A program made the position numbers and the translations under genes. From Kushneria marisflavi (lineage in GTDB: Bacteria; Pseudomonadota; Gammaproteobacteria; Pseudomonadales; Halomonadaceae): 64,000 nucleotides of DNA. The stretch covers positions 2,604,001-2,668,000 of the forward strand of contig NZ_CP021358.1 of the NCBI RefSeq assembly GCF_002157205.1, given 5' to 3'. Positions 54,841 through 62,718 of the stretch are shown here, piece by piece. The notes under the pieces were generated by a model that was not told the origin of the DNA, ran no database searches, and saw only the letters and a list, made by a program, of their open reading frames with translations. The stretch's first letter is position 1; every line of letters begins with the position of its first letter.

Positions 54841-55455
54841 ATGGATACTTCATTGAGTCGACATCGCCTGCACGAGGATGTCATGGCCATCATGCTGGGT
54901 TCGGCCTGCGCTGCGCTGGGCGTCGGACTGTATGAACACGCCCAGATTCTGATCGGCAGCACCGCCGGTATCGCGCTGTTGATTACCTATAGCACCGGCT
55001 GGGACTTTGGCCCGGTCTTTTTCGTGGTAAACCTGCCGTTTTACTGGCTCGCCTGGCAGCGGGTCGGCCATCAGTTTGCGCTCAAGACCTTTGCCGCCAT
55101 TGCGCTGCTGTCATTGATCAGCTGGCAGATGCCGCGCTGGATTGATATCGGGGAGGTCTCGCCGCTGTTTGCAGCGCTGATGGGCGGTAGCCTGATCGGA
55201 CTGGGAGCGCTGGCGCTTTTCCGCCATCGCGGCAGTCTGGGCGGTTTCAACATTCTTGCCCTGTATCTTCAGGACCGGCGCGGCTGGAGCGCCGGCAAGG
55301 TTCAGCTCATCCTTGATGGCCTGGTCATGCTCATGGCCTTTTTCGTGCTGCCGCCGGCCAATGTGATCTATTCGATCGTGGGGGCCGTCGTGCTGGGCGT
55401 GATTCTGACCCTCAACCATCGCCCCGGACGCTATACCGGCACCAGCAGCAATTAG
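54841..55455 (+). CDS. YitT family (DUF161) membrane protein
   Basis: A 204-residue integral membrane protein with five to six hydrophobic segments. GSACAALGVGLYEHAQILIGSTAGIALLITYSTG is the recognisable family start, with the Gly-rich turn before the second helix; GLGALALFRHRGSLGGFNILALYLQ is the second repeat. The function is unknown (small transporter-like). AAGGA lies eight bases before the ATG. It converges with the VOC gene, with only 13 bases between stops. Confidence 0.85.
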   Translation: MDTSLSRHRLHEDVMAIMLGSACAALGVGLYEHAQILIGSTAGIALLITYSTGWDFGPVFFVVNLPFYWLAWQRVGHQFALKTFAAIALLSLISWQMPRWIDIGEVSPLFAALMGGSLIGLGALALFRHRGSLGGFNILALYLQDRRGWSAGKVQLILDGLVMLMAFFVLPPANVIYSIVGAVVLGVILTLNHRPGRYTGTSSN

Positions 55456-55468
55456 TCTCCGGCCTGGC

Positions 55469-55900
55469 TCAATAGTTGGGCCAGAGTCCCGGCGTGACCA
55501 GCTCCAGCAGATGGCCGTCGGGGTCGCGAAAATAAACGCTTTCACCACCCGGCGGCCAGTGCGTGCGCCCTTCGATGGCCACGTCATGATGGGCCAGATG
55601 TGCCTCCCAGGCGCCCAATGCCTCGGCATCGATGGCCAGCGCGATATGCTGGCGTCCGCCGCCATCGTGGGGCGGAATGGTGCCCATGTCCCCGGGCAGA
55701 TGTACGGTGTCCTGCGTCTCCCCCTGCAGAAAGATCAGCAGCATCGACTGCCCGGTCGGGTAGGCCGTAAAGCGCTCATCAAAGAGATGGGGCGTCAGGC
55801 CCAGCACCGTTTCGAAAAAGGCCCGCGCCCGGGCCATGTCGGCGGTATAAAGCGCGGTTTCGATCACCCCATGAAGGGCGGGGGCAGATTGTTCGGACAT
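55469..55900 (-). CDS. VOC superfamily protein
   Basis: A 143-residue vicinal-oxygen-chelate protein. GVIETALYTADMARARAFFETVLGL forms the first beta-alpha-beta module; RQHIALAID and YFRDPDGHLLELVTPGLW carry the His and Glu ligands of the second. The usual first-module His is replaced (ETALY), which may affect metal binding. Substrate unknown. The ATG at 55900 is preferred; a longer frame upstream overlaps the intergenic hairpin. It lies 59 bases beyond the copper operon's small gene, on the same strand. Confidence 0.82.
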   Translation of the reverse strand: MSEQSAPALHGVIETALYTADMARARAFFETVLGLTPHLFDERFTAYPTGQSMLLIFLQGETQDTVHLPGDMGTIPPHDGGGRQHIALAIDAEALGAWEAHLAHHDVAIEGRTHWPPGGESVYFRDPDGHLLELVTPGLWPNY

Positions 55901-55959
55901 GGCTAAACACTCTCGTGGCATGAATCCAAAGGGCAGTGTGGGCGAGCCCGCCCACGCTG

Positions 55960-56043
55960 TCATGTGTCCTTGTGCCCACCCCAGAACCACCAGGCAATCA
56001 GCACCATCAGTACGACCCCCAGGGCATTGATCAAAAGACTCAT
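55960..56043 (-). CDS. 27-residue single-pass membrane peptide overlapping copA
   Basis: A very small gene whose ATG overlaps the copA TGA (ATGA), encoding SLLINALGVVLMVLIAWWFWGG-type sequence: one hydrophobic helix ending in Trp-Trp-Phe-Trp and a short HKDT tail. The arrangement implies translation coupled to copA. From memory, similar N-terminal anchors head small cupredoxin-domain proteins encoded next to copper ATPases, but here a stop follows at once and no cupredoxin domain is present. It may be a regulatory or stabilising partner of the ATPase, or a remnant. Confidence 0.6.
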   Translation of the reverse strand: MSLLINALGVVLMVLIAWWFWGGHKDT

Positions 56044-58820
56044 GAGGTCACCTCCGCGGTTGAGCTGTCGCTGTCCGGACGTGTGATCCGCTCCGGCGTG
56101 AAGTGGCGTAATCGGTTGGCATTGGTGACGACCGTTACCGAGGAGGCCGCCATGGCCAGGGCCGACACCATGGGGGAAAGCAGGGTGCCTGTCAGCGGAT
56201 AGAGCAGCCCGGCAGCAATCGGGATGCCCAGCGTGTTGTAGGCAAAGGCGCCCCACAGATTCTGCTTGATGTTCTTGATGGTGGCGCGGCTCAAGTCGAT
56301 GGCATCGCTGATGCCGTGCAGGGAGTCGCGCATCAGGGCAGCGCCTGCCGATTCGATCGCCACATCGCTGCCGGCACCCATGGCAAAGCCGACATCGGCG
56401 GCTGCCAGTGCGGGCGCGTCGTTGATACCGTCGCCGGCCATGCCAACCACGTAACCCTCGCGGCGCAGCCGCTCGATATGGGCCTGCTTGTCTTCAGGCA
56501 GAAGGCCGGCGTGCACCTCATCGATGCCCGCTTCATGGGCGATCGCCCGGGCGGTAGGTTCGGCGTCACCGGTCAGCATCACTACGCGCAGTTGGCGGGC
56601 ATGCAGCCGCTCGATCGCCGCTCGAGCATCGCCTCGAAGCGGGTCCTGTACGGCCAGCAGCGCGACCAGTCGGCCATCGATGGCGAAGTGCAGCACGCTT
56701 CGGGCCTGATTTTCCCAGGCGCTGATGGTCTCCTGGCGCTCATTCAGGGGCACACCCTGCGTTTTCATCAGCTCGGCATTGCCAAGCGCCAGCTGCTCGC
56801 CGTTGGGGCCGGTGGCCGTGACGCCGCGCCCCGAGATCGCCTCGAAATCCTTGACCTCGACGGTCTCCGCCTGCTGCTCGTCGCACCAGGCCAGCACGGC
56901 ACTGGCCAGCGGATGCTCCGAGCCGCGTTCAAGGCCGGCCAGCAGGGCCAGCGCCCGGTCATGATCTTCATTCTGCCAGATGCTGTCGGTCACGCGCGGT
57001 TTGCCCTCGGTCAGCGTCCCGGTCTTGTCGACCACCAGTGCGGTCAGCTCGCCGATACGCTGCAGCGATTCACCATGACGAATCAAAATGCCGGCGCTGG
57101 CGGCCCGGCCTATACCGATCATGGTTGAGATTGGGGTGGCCAGTCCCAGTGCGCAGGGACAGGCGATGATCAGCACCGACGTTGCCGTCACCAGCATATG
57201 GGTGAGCCGCGGCTCGGGGCCAAGATTGAACCAGATTAGCGCCGTGATCACTGCAATGATCATGACCGCCGGTACAAAAATGCTGGCGACCCGATCGGCC
57301 AGCCGGCTGATGGGCGGGCGTGATCCCTGGGCCTGACGCACCTGCTCAATGATGCGTGACAGACTGGTGTCGCCGCCGATCCGGGTCGCACGCAGGGTCA
57401 GGGTGCCTCTGGTGTTGAGCGTGCCTGCAGAGACCTGGTCGCCGACTGTTCGTGCGACGGCCTGAGGTTCACCGGTCAGCATCGATTCATCGATATGGCT
57501 GCTGCCTTCGACCACTTCGCCATCCACCGGTACCCGCTCACCGGGACGCAGGCGGACAAGATCGCCCTGGGCCACATCATCAATGGCCACATCGACATCC
57601 TGATCACCGCGAATCACTCTTGCGGTGCTGGCGCGCAGTGATACCAGCTGTGACAGTGCCTTCGAGGTGCGTCCTCGTGAGCGGGTCTCAATCGCCTGTC
57701 CCAGGCTGATCAGGCCGATGATCATCAGCGGCGCCTCAAAATAGAGCGACCGTGCCGCTTCGGGCACGGTATCCGGCAACAGCGCGACGAACATCGAGTA
57801 GAGCCAGGCGGTGGTGGCCCCGATGGCGACCAATAGATCCATGTTGGCCATGCGATGGCGCACAGCCTTGAAGGCGGCATCATAAAAGCCGCGGCCAGCG
57901 GTCAGCATGATGCCCAGAACGCCCAGGCCGATCACAAACCAGAACCAGCGCTCGCCACCTTCCAGCTGAGGATGGTGAAAGAACATCGACAGCATCAGCG
58001 CGGCCCCGGGCACCAGTGCCAGCCAGGTGTCCCGAATCTTGTGACGGTAGCTCTGCTGCTCCAGCTCGCCGCGCCGCGCCTCTCCCTGTTCAATGCTTTC
58101 GATGACCTCGGCGCCGTAGCCAGCCCGTTCGACTGCCTTGATCAGATCGCTGGTGGGGGCGCTGCCGCTGACCCGGGCGCTGCGGGTAGCAAAGTTGACC
58201 TGCGCCTCATTCACACCGTCGACGTGATCCAGCGCATTCTGAATGGTGCGCACACAGCCGGCACAGGTAATGCCGGACAGCTGCAGTTCGATGGCCTCGT
58301 TTGAACCTGCCGGTCTGTCGGCCTCGGCTGGCGCAGCATTGTCGGACTCGGACTCGGACTCGGACTCGGACTCGGACTCGGACTCGGACTCGGACTCGGA
58401 CACTGACGCCGGCTTCTCTCCGACGGGTATCGCTCGATAGCCTGCGGCTTCCACGGCATTGATCACGTCATCACGCGATCGGTGAGTGGTGATCGACAGA
58501 TGATCGGTATCAATGTCGATCTGCGCCTGTGGATCAAGTGCTTCAAGCGCTGTGCGGGTGCGTTTGACGCAGCCACCGCAGTGCAGACCCTCAAGCACCA
58601 GCTGATGATGGGGCGTGTCCTGCGTCGGTGTGGCCTGAAAGCCGGCGCTTTCCACCGTCCTGATGACCTCATCAAGCGAGTGATCGGTATGCATGACAAG
58701 GTGCTCCACATCGATATCGATATGGGCCTTCGGATCGAGCGCCTCCAGCGCGGCGCGGGTGCGTTTGACGCAGCTACCACAGTGCAGGCCGCTCAGGGCG
58801 AGTCGGTGATCATGAGGCAT
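56040..58820 (-). CDS. copA: Copper-translocating P-type ATPase CopA
   Basis: A 926-residue P1B ATPase exporting Cu(I) from the cytoplasm. Three N-terminal heavy-metal (HMA) domains carry GLHCGSC (11-17), GLHCGGC (78-84) and, after a Ser-Glu repeat linker at about 141-161, GITCAGC (about 180). Core motifs are LTGEPQ (actuator), IACPCALGLATP (transport site CPC), VVDKTGTLTEG (phosphorylation), SEHPLASAVL and AGDGINDAPAL. YNTLGIPIAAG and the MxxSS motif (ALAMAASSVTVV) in the last helices fit copper. It overlaps the merR gene by 11 bases upstream and the 27-residue gene downstream, forming one operon. Confidence 0.95.
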   Translation of the reverse strand: MPHDHRLALSGLHCGSCVKRTRAALEALDPKAHIDIDVEHLVMHTDHSLDEVIRTVESAGFQATPTQDTPHHQLVLEGLHCGGCVKRTRTALEALDPQAQIDIDTDHLSITTHRSRDDVINAVEAAGYRAIPVGEKPASVSESESESESESESESESESDNAAPAEADRPAGSNEAIELQLSGITCAGCVRTIQNALDHVDGVNEAQVNFATRSARVSGSAPTSDLIKAVERAGYGAEVIESIEQGEARRGELEQQSYRHKIRDTWLALVPGAALMLSMFFHHPQLEGGERWFWFVIGLGVLGIMLTAGRGFYDAAFKAVRHRMANMDLLVAIGATTAWLYSMFVALLPDTVPEAARSLYFEAPLMIIGLISLGQAIETRSRGRTSKALSQLVSLRASTARVIRGDQDVDVAIDDVAQGDLVRLRPGERVPVDGEVVEGSSHIDESMLTGEPQAVARTVGDQVSAGTLNTRGTLTLRATRIGGDTSLSRIIEQVRQAQGSRPPISRLADRVASIFVPAVMIIAVITALIWFNLGPEPRLTHMLVTATSVLIIACPCALGLATPISTMIGIGRAASAGILIRHGESLQRIGELTALVVDKTGTLTEGKPRVTDSIWQNEDHDRALALLAGLERGSEHPLASAVLAWCDEQQAETVEVKDFEAISGRGVTATGPNGEQLALGNAELMKTQGVPLNERQETISAWENQARSVLHFAIDGRLVALLAVQDPLRGDARAAIERLHARQLRVVMLTGDAEPTARAIAHEAGIDEVHAGLLPEDKQAHIERLRREGYVVGMAGDGINDAPALAAADVGFAMGAGSDVAIESAGAALMRDSLHGISDAIDLSRATIKNIKQNLWGAFAYNTLGIPIAAGLLYPLTGTLLSPMVSALAMAASSVTVVTNANRLRHFTPERITRPDSDSSTAEVTS
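58342..58401 (+). repeat. Ten-copy hexanucleotide microsatellite inside copA
   Basis: TCGGAC repeated ten times without interruption (60 bp). On the coding (minus) strand it encodes an alternating Ser-Glu linker between the second and third HMA domains. As the unit is six bases, copy-number change by slippage would keep the frame and vary linker length by two residues per unit. Confidence 0.97.
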
Positions 58821-59262
58821 GAGAACTCCCTGAATCGCGTGCGTTTACCTCGGTGCGCGCATCGTTCCAGTGTTCGATCAGCTGACACAGCGTGTTGCCA
58901 TCGGGCGCGCCATCCGGCATGGAGGACCATGCGTTGAGCGCCTTTTCCATGCGATCAGCCAGCTGCTCCAGCTCCTGAATCTGCGCTCTGACTTCCGGCA
59001 GGCGCGTGCGCAGAAGATCACGCACCATGGGGCAGGGGGAGTCACCGTGATCGGTGTGGGCAAAGATCTCCCCAACCTCCTTGAGGCTAAAGCCCAGAGT
59101 CCGGGCGCGGTTGATAAAGCGCAGCCGTCTGAGCGCCTCGTCGTCAAAAAGCTGATAGCCGTTGCCGGGATTGCGGTCGGCGTGAATCAGTCCCTGATGG
59201 ACATAGTGGCGGATGGTTTCGTGGGTCACGTTGCCCCGTTCGGCCAGTTCTCCGATTTTCAT
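58810..59262 (-). CDS. MerR family metal-responsive regulator
   Basis: A 150-residue MerR-type activator/repressor. The winged helix-turn-helix is KIGELAERGNVTHETIRHYVHQGLI, the RRLRFINRARTLGFSLKEVGEI hinge follows, and a long dimerisation helix leads to the C-terminal region. Cysteines occur in DSPCPMVRDLL and NTLCQLIEHW, a spacing closer to ZntR/PbrR-like sensors than to CueR's tail CxxxxxxxC. The effector may be copper, given copA, but is not certain. Its stop overlaps the copA start by 11 bases; it is the first gene of the operon and probably autoregulated. Confidence 0.9.
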   Translation of the reverse strand: MKIGELAERGNVTHETIRHYVHQGLIHADRNPGNGYQLFDDEALRRLRFINRARTLGFSLKEVGEIFAHTDHGDSPCPMVRDLLRTRLPEVRAQIQELEQLADRMEKALNAWSSMPDGAPDGNTLCQLIEHWNDARTEVNARDSGSSHAS

Positions 59263-59294
59263 GTCATTGCCTGCCGGTTACCTGTCATGGTGTC

Positions 59295-59326
59295 AGCATA
59301 AAACCCTGGGGTAGCCACAGGGTCAA
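59295..59326 (-). promoter_or_regulatory. MerR-type promoter/operator with 20-bp spacer
   Basis: On the minus strand TTGACC (-35, 59326-59321) and TATGCT (-10, 59300-59295) are separated by 20 bp. This is the over-long spacing that MerR proteins correct by untwisting DNA. The dyad ACCCTG-N9-CAGGGT (59303-59323) sits between the hexamers. The predicted start is near 59288, about 26 bases before the merR ATG. Confidence 0.78.
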
Positions 59327-59484
59327 ATAATGGACCCGGCAGACGGTCATCGCTTCAATACGAGGCTCGTCAGGCGCCATCACATTTTTTTTAAAAAAAG
59401 TGCATCCAGAACGACATCTCGTGTGTATCCCCTGTACAGCCGCAGCGATTGGAGCGGTTGATAACCACCATCAGGGAGATTGAC

Positions 59485-60006
59485 ATGAATGTTCAACGTC
59501 TAACGCGTACTGCTCTGGCGACCGCCTTGATCGCTTCCTTTAGTCATGCGGCTCTGGCGGATACCCCAGAGAGTGTCCAGGTGCCGGAGGGCAACAAGAT
59601 TGCACTTGAGACCGTCGGCGTCGGTGCCATCAAGTATCTGTGTGATACCAGCGATGACGGTGCCATGGCATGGGTCTTCAAGGGCCCCAGCGCCGCGCTC
59701 AATGACGGCGACGGCCATCAGGTCGGCAGCTATTATGGCCCGCCCGCCACCTGGGAAGCGCTGGACGGCTCGAAAGTGACCGGCACCCAGCAGGCCACCG
59801 CCGGTAATGGCGACGGGAACATTGCGCTGCAGCTGGTCAAGGCCAATCCGGCCGAAGGCAAGGGCGCCATGACCGGGGTCAGCTATATTCAGCGTTTGAA
59901 TACCGAGGGGGGTGTTCCGCCGGATGCCGCATGCGATACCGACCACAAGGGCGCTACGGCCATCGTGACCTATCAGGCCGACTACATCTTCTGGACCGCC
60001 GAGTAA
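59485..60006 (+). CDS. DUF3455 family exported protein
   Basis: A 173-residue protein with a signal peptide (MNVQRLTRTALATALIASFSHAALA, about 25-26 residues). The mature part matches DUF3455: VGAIKYLCDTSDDGAMAWVFKGP, ALNDGDGHQVGSYYGPPATWEALDGSKV, SYIQRLNTEGGVPPDAACDTDHKG and a C-terminal ADYIFW. The two cysteines (LCD, ACD) could form a disulfide. The function is unknown. AGGGAG lies six bases before the ATG. It is directly upstream of an ECF sigma/anti-sigma pair, separated by a terminator, so it may be a target gene. Confidence 0.82.
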   Translation: MNVQRLTRTALATALIASFSHAALADTPESVQVPEGNKIALETVGVGAIKYLCDTSDDGAMAWVFKGPSAALNDGDGHQVGSYYGPPATWEALDGSKVTGTQQATAGNGDGNIALQLVKANPAEGKGAMTGVSYIQRLNTEGGVPPDAACDTDHKGATAIVTYQADYIFWTAE

Positions 60007-60017
60007 GTTCAGTCCCT

Positions 60018-60041
60018 GCCCTGCCTCGAGCAGGGGCTTTT
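60018..60041 (+). terminator. Terminator after the DUF3455 gene
   Basis: Stem ccctgc/gcaggg with a five-base loop, then ggctttt. It begins 12 bases after the stop; a short but plausible intrinsic terminator. Confidence 0.6.
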
Positions 60042-60138
60042 CCATCGCGATAACATCGAGGGCTCGTGTCATGAGCCTTCGATGGTTATGCTGCTTCGGC
60101 GCATCGGTGAACGAGCCAGGCGCTACGAGGGAGCACAG

Positions 60139-60699
60139 GTGTCCGATATAACCCGCGAATTTGATTACAACGAGGCACTGGCGTGCTGCGCCCGGGGGGA
60201 TCATGACGCCCTTCATACGCTCTATCGTCTGGAGGGGGCGAGAATGCTGGGTGTGGTGCAGCGCATCGTCAGGGACCGCGGCATGGCAGAAGACATCGTC
60301 CATGATGCCTTTCTCGCCATCTGGCAGCGCGCTGATACCTTTGATTCCGGAAAGGGTAGCGCCCGCACCTGGATATTCAGTATTGCCCGCCATCTGGCGC
60401 TGAACGCCATTCGTCAGCGCGAAAGGCTGGTGGTGGGGGAAATCGATGCAGATACCCTTGAGCAGGTGGATGACACCCGCCCTGAAAGCCCGTCCGCTGA
60501 AGCCTTCGACTGGCAAACCGGTCAGCGAATGGACGAATGCCTTAGAGCGCTTGAGGTCGAGCGACGCAACTGCGTGCTACAGGCATACGTGGAAGGGTTA
60601 AGCCATGCGGAAATCGCGGCGCATACGGGCGCACCGCTGGGCACGATCAAGGCCTGGATCAAACGAAGCCTGGTGCGTTTACGGGAGTGTCTGGCATGA
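60139..60699 (+). CDS. ECF (sigma-70 group 4) RNA polymerase sigma factor
   Basis: A 186-residue extracytoplasmic-function sigma factor. Region 2 is visible as LHTLYRLEGARMLGVVQRIV followed by GMAEDIVHDAFLAIWQRADTF and SARTWIFSIARHLALNAIRQ. Region 4 is RRNCVLQAYVEGLSHAEIAAHTGAPLGTIKAWIKRSLVRLREC. The RskA-like anti-sigma gene overlaps its stop, so it is probably of the SigK/RskA type. GTG at 60139 is chosen as start (GGGAG five to six bases upstream); an ATG at 60082 would extend it by 19 residues without homology. Confidence 0.9.
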   Translation: MSDITREFDYNEALACCARGDHDALHTLYRLEGARMLGVVQRIVRDRGMAEDIVHDAFLAIWQRADTFDSGKGSARTWIFSIARHLALNAIRQRERLVVGEIDADTLEQVDDTRPESPSAEAFDWQTGQRMDECLRALEVERRNCVLQAYVEGLSHAEIAAHTGAPLGTIKAWIKRSLVRLRECLA

Positions 60700-61409
60700 C
60701 CACGTCTCACGAGAGTGACCTGCCGTCTGATGAGGACAAGCACGTTCTGGCAGGCGAATACGTACTGGGGACGCTTTCCCATGCCGAGCGTCAGGCGTTT
60801 GAAGCACGTCTGACCAACGACCCCGAGCTGCGCCAAATGGTCATCGAGTGGGAGGAGCGCTTTTTCCCTTACACCGCACTCGCTGAACCTGAAACCCCGA
60901 GCGATTTTCTCTGGCCTCGCATTCAGCGAAGTCTGGAAGCGCGCCGATCGTCGGCGCCTGCGACCGGTCTTTTTCAGCGTCTGGCCCTTTGGCGTACTGC
61001 CGCGGGGCTGGGCGTGGCGGCAACGCTGGTCATGGCAGCACTGTTATGGCGACAGCCTGCTGCGCCGACGACGCCGGAGTACATGGTGGTCCTGCTCGCC
61101 CCGCAGGGCCAGTCCGCCGGCTGGGTGGTTCAGGCCGCCAACCGCCAGCAGATCGAGCTGATTCCGCTGGGCACCTTCGAGGTGCCCGAAGGCAAGGCGC
61201 TCCAGTTCTGGACCAAGGCCGATGACTGGCAGGCACCGGTGTCGCTTGGTCTGGTTCAGCCGGGCAGGCCCGTACGCCTGAATCTGGACACGCTGCCACC
61301 GCTTGAGGACAACCAGCTGTTCGAGCTGACGCTTGAAGACGCTACCGGCTCGCCCACGGGCCTGCCGACCGGACCCATCGAATACATTGGCCGCGCGGTG
61401 GAAATCTAG
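60696..61409 (+). CDS. RskA-like membrane anti-sigma factor
   Basis: A 237-residue protein. The cytoplasmic anti-sigma region (LAGEYVLGTLSHAERQAFEARL, DPELRQMVIEWEERFFPYTAL) is followed by one membrane helix near residues 107-125 (TAAGLGVAATLVMAALLW) and a periplasmic RskA C-terminal domain (YMVVLLAPQGQSAGWVVQAANR, FEVPEGKALQFWTKADDW). No Cys/His zinc motif is seen. It should hold the ECF sigma factor at the membrane until a signal arrives. The ATG overlaps the sigma-factor stop (ATGA), so the two are coupled. Confidence 0.88.
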   Translation: MTTSHESDLPSDEDKHVLAGEYVLGTLSHAERQAFEARLTNDPELRQMVIEWEERFFPYTALAEPETPSDFLWPRIQRSLEARRSSAPATGLFQRLALWRTAAGLGVAATLVMAALLWRQPAAPTTPEYMVVLLAPQGQSAGWVVQAANRQQIELIPLGTFEVPEGKALQFWTKADDWQAPVSLGLVQPGRPVRLNLDTLPPLEDNQLFELTLEDATGSPTGLPTGPIEYIGRAVEI

Positions 61410-61494
61410 CCGCCGGTCGATCCTGCCGTCGATCATCTGTGACGCCAGCCCCGGCCTGTTTTTCAAGACAATCGCGCTGAAGTTGCCTGGATAA

Positions 61495-61524
61495 AAAACC
61501 CTCGCCGGCCAGGGCGAGGGTTTT
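61495..61524. terminator. Bidirectional terminator between anti-sigma and porin genes
   Basis: A 12-bp stem aaaaccctcgcc/ggcgagggtttt with a six-base loop, with A- and T-runs on either side. It lies between the convergent anti-sigma (plus) and porin (minus) genes. Confidence 0.9.
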
Positions 61525-61543
61525 GGGTCATACTGCGGCGGGT

Positions 61544-62701
61544 CTAGAAATCGTAGCGCACCAGAAAGGCAGTATTGTCGTTGCCGATACTGCCGCCATC
61601 GGCATCCTTTGAGTCATCTTCAGAGCGCTCCAGTGCCAGCACCAGGTTGTCGTTGGCCAGAAGCCAGGCGACACCCGCAATGTAATTGGCGTTGCGGGCA
61701 TCGGAGTCGCGGTCTTCGAGCCGATTAAGGCCGCCATAGATCTGCACGCTGCCCGGCGTATAGCCGCGAAGGTTATACAGGGCGACCAGCTCATAGCCGC
61801 GGGCATGTTCCACGGCACCGGTATCCGGCAAACCATCGAAGACATTATTGCGCTCAAGGTTGTGGTAGTCACCGGCCGTGGCCGCGAAATACCAGTCACC
61901 CGGTGTCCAGCGTGCCCCCAGAAGCGTGGCATTGACGTCAGGATGACGATTGTTGTCATCATCGTGATCAGTAATGCTGGTGTGCGTGTAGGCAAGCCCC
62001 AGCGACACGGTTTCACTGGGCAGCCAGTTGAGAGCAGCCTGACCGGTATAATTGCGCTCCACGCCGCTGTCGCGCTGCTCAAAGCCGGTCACCACCTGCT
62101 GGCCGCCGATATTGCCATAGATCGGAGCATTGTCGCTGTGGCTGTGATCGCGCTCGGTCTGATAGAGCATCCCGAACGACCAGTCCCCCCAGCTGTTCTG
62201 ATAGGAAATGGCTCGGTCGGGACGGCCATTGCCTTCAAAGCCGCCATCGCCGTTACGACCTGAAAACGAGCCCTGGGCTGCGGCGCCGTTGATCCAGAAC
62301 CAGTCCGTCCAGACCCCGACCATGTCATACCAGAGTGAATACTGTTTGCCGATCAGGATGGTGCCGTAACGGCTATGGCTGAGTCCGGCGTATTGGAGCC
62401 GCTTGTAATGCTCGTCGCTGCCGGTTTCGAACCAGGGATTGAAGCCCCATTCGGTACGTAGAATTGATGACCAGCCGTCTTCAAAGTTGTGTTCGTGAAT
62501 CAGGCGAACACGAGACCCGAAGTTGGTCGGGTCATGGTCATCGTGGACGTTGTCGACCCAGGTACTGGCTGCCGCCAGTCGGCCGCTGAATTGCAGCCGG
62601 TCATCGGGGGATTCATACAAAATGACGGCCGAGGCCTGCTGTGCAACGAACAGGGACGACAGGCAAAGGGAGAGCGTAATGCCCTTTTGGTTGAAGGTCA
62701 T
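61544..62701 (-). CDS. Outer-membrane porin (general trimeric type)
   Basis: A 385-residue porin. A signal peptide (1-25, ending QQASA) is followed by a beta-barrel with alternating aromatic/polar strands (LQFSGRLAAASTWVDN, GSRVRLIHEH, GLSHSRYGTILIGKQYSLWYD, AALNWLPSETVSLGLAYTHTS) and the terminal LVRYDF ending in Phe, required for assembly by BAM. Surface loops are rich in Asp, as in halophile porins. It is preceded on the same strand by an EF-hand lipoprotein gene only 17 bases away. Confidence 0.92.
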   Translation of the reverse strand: MTFNQKGITLSLCLSSLFVAQQASAVILYESPDDRLQFSGRLAAASTWVDNVHDDHDPTNFGSRVRLIHEHNFEDGWSSILRTEWGFNPWFETGSDEHYKRLQYAGLSHSRYGTILIGKQYSLWYDMVGVWTDWFWINGAAAQGSFSGRNGDGGFEGNGRPDRAISYQNSWGDWSFGMLYQTERDHSHSDNAPIYGNIGGQQVVTGFEQRDSGVERNYTGQAALNWLPSETVSLGLAYTHTSITDHDDDNNRHPDVNATLLGARWTPGDWYFAATAGDYHNLERNNVFDGLPDTGAVEHARGYELVALYNLRGYTPGSVQIYGGLNRLEDRDSDARNANYIAGVAWLLANDNLVLALERSEDDSKDADGGSIGNDNTAFLVRYDF

Positions 62702-62718
62702 GAGAGAAGGCTCCGCGC

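Noticed and set aside
55938..55955. gtgggcg/cgcccac hairpin between the copA small gene and the VOC gene as a terminator
   Set aside because: A seven-base stem without a T-run; it may attenuate, but the evidence is too thin to annotate.
58342..58401. Regular short repeats suggesting a CRISPR-like array
   Set aside because: The 6-bp units are contiguous without spacers and form part of the copA coding frame.
59384..59484. TGCATCC and CGTGTGTA upstream of the DUF3455 gene as an ECF promoter
   Set aside because: The spacing (about 13 bases after CATC) is too short, and a similar pair before the sigma gene is spaced differently (about 18), so no shared promoter motif can be claimed.
59500..60516. 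338-codon minus-strand frame across the DUF3455 gene and the sigma-factor start
   Set aside because: Both plus-strand genes have recognisable domains and good start signals, and the antisense product has no recognisable domain and spans a terminator.
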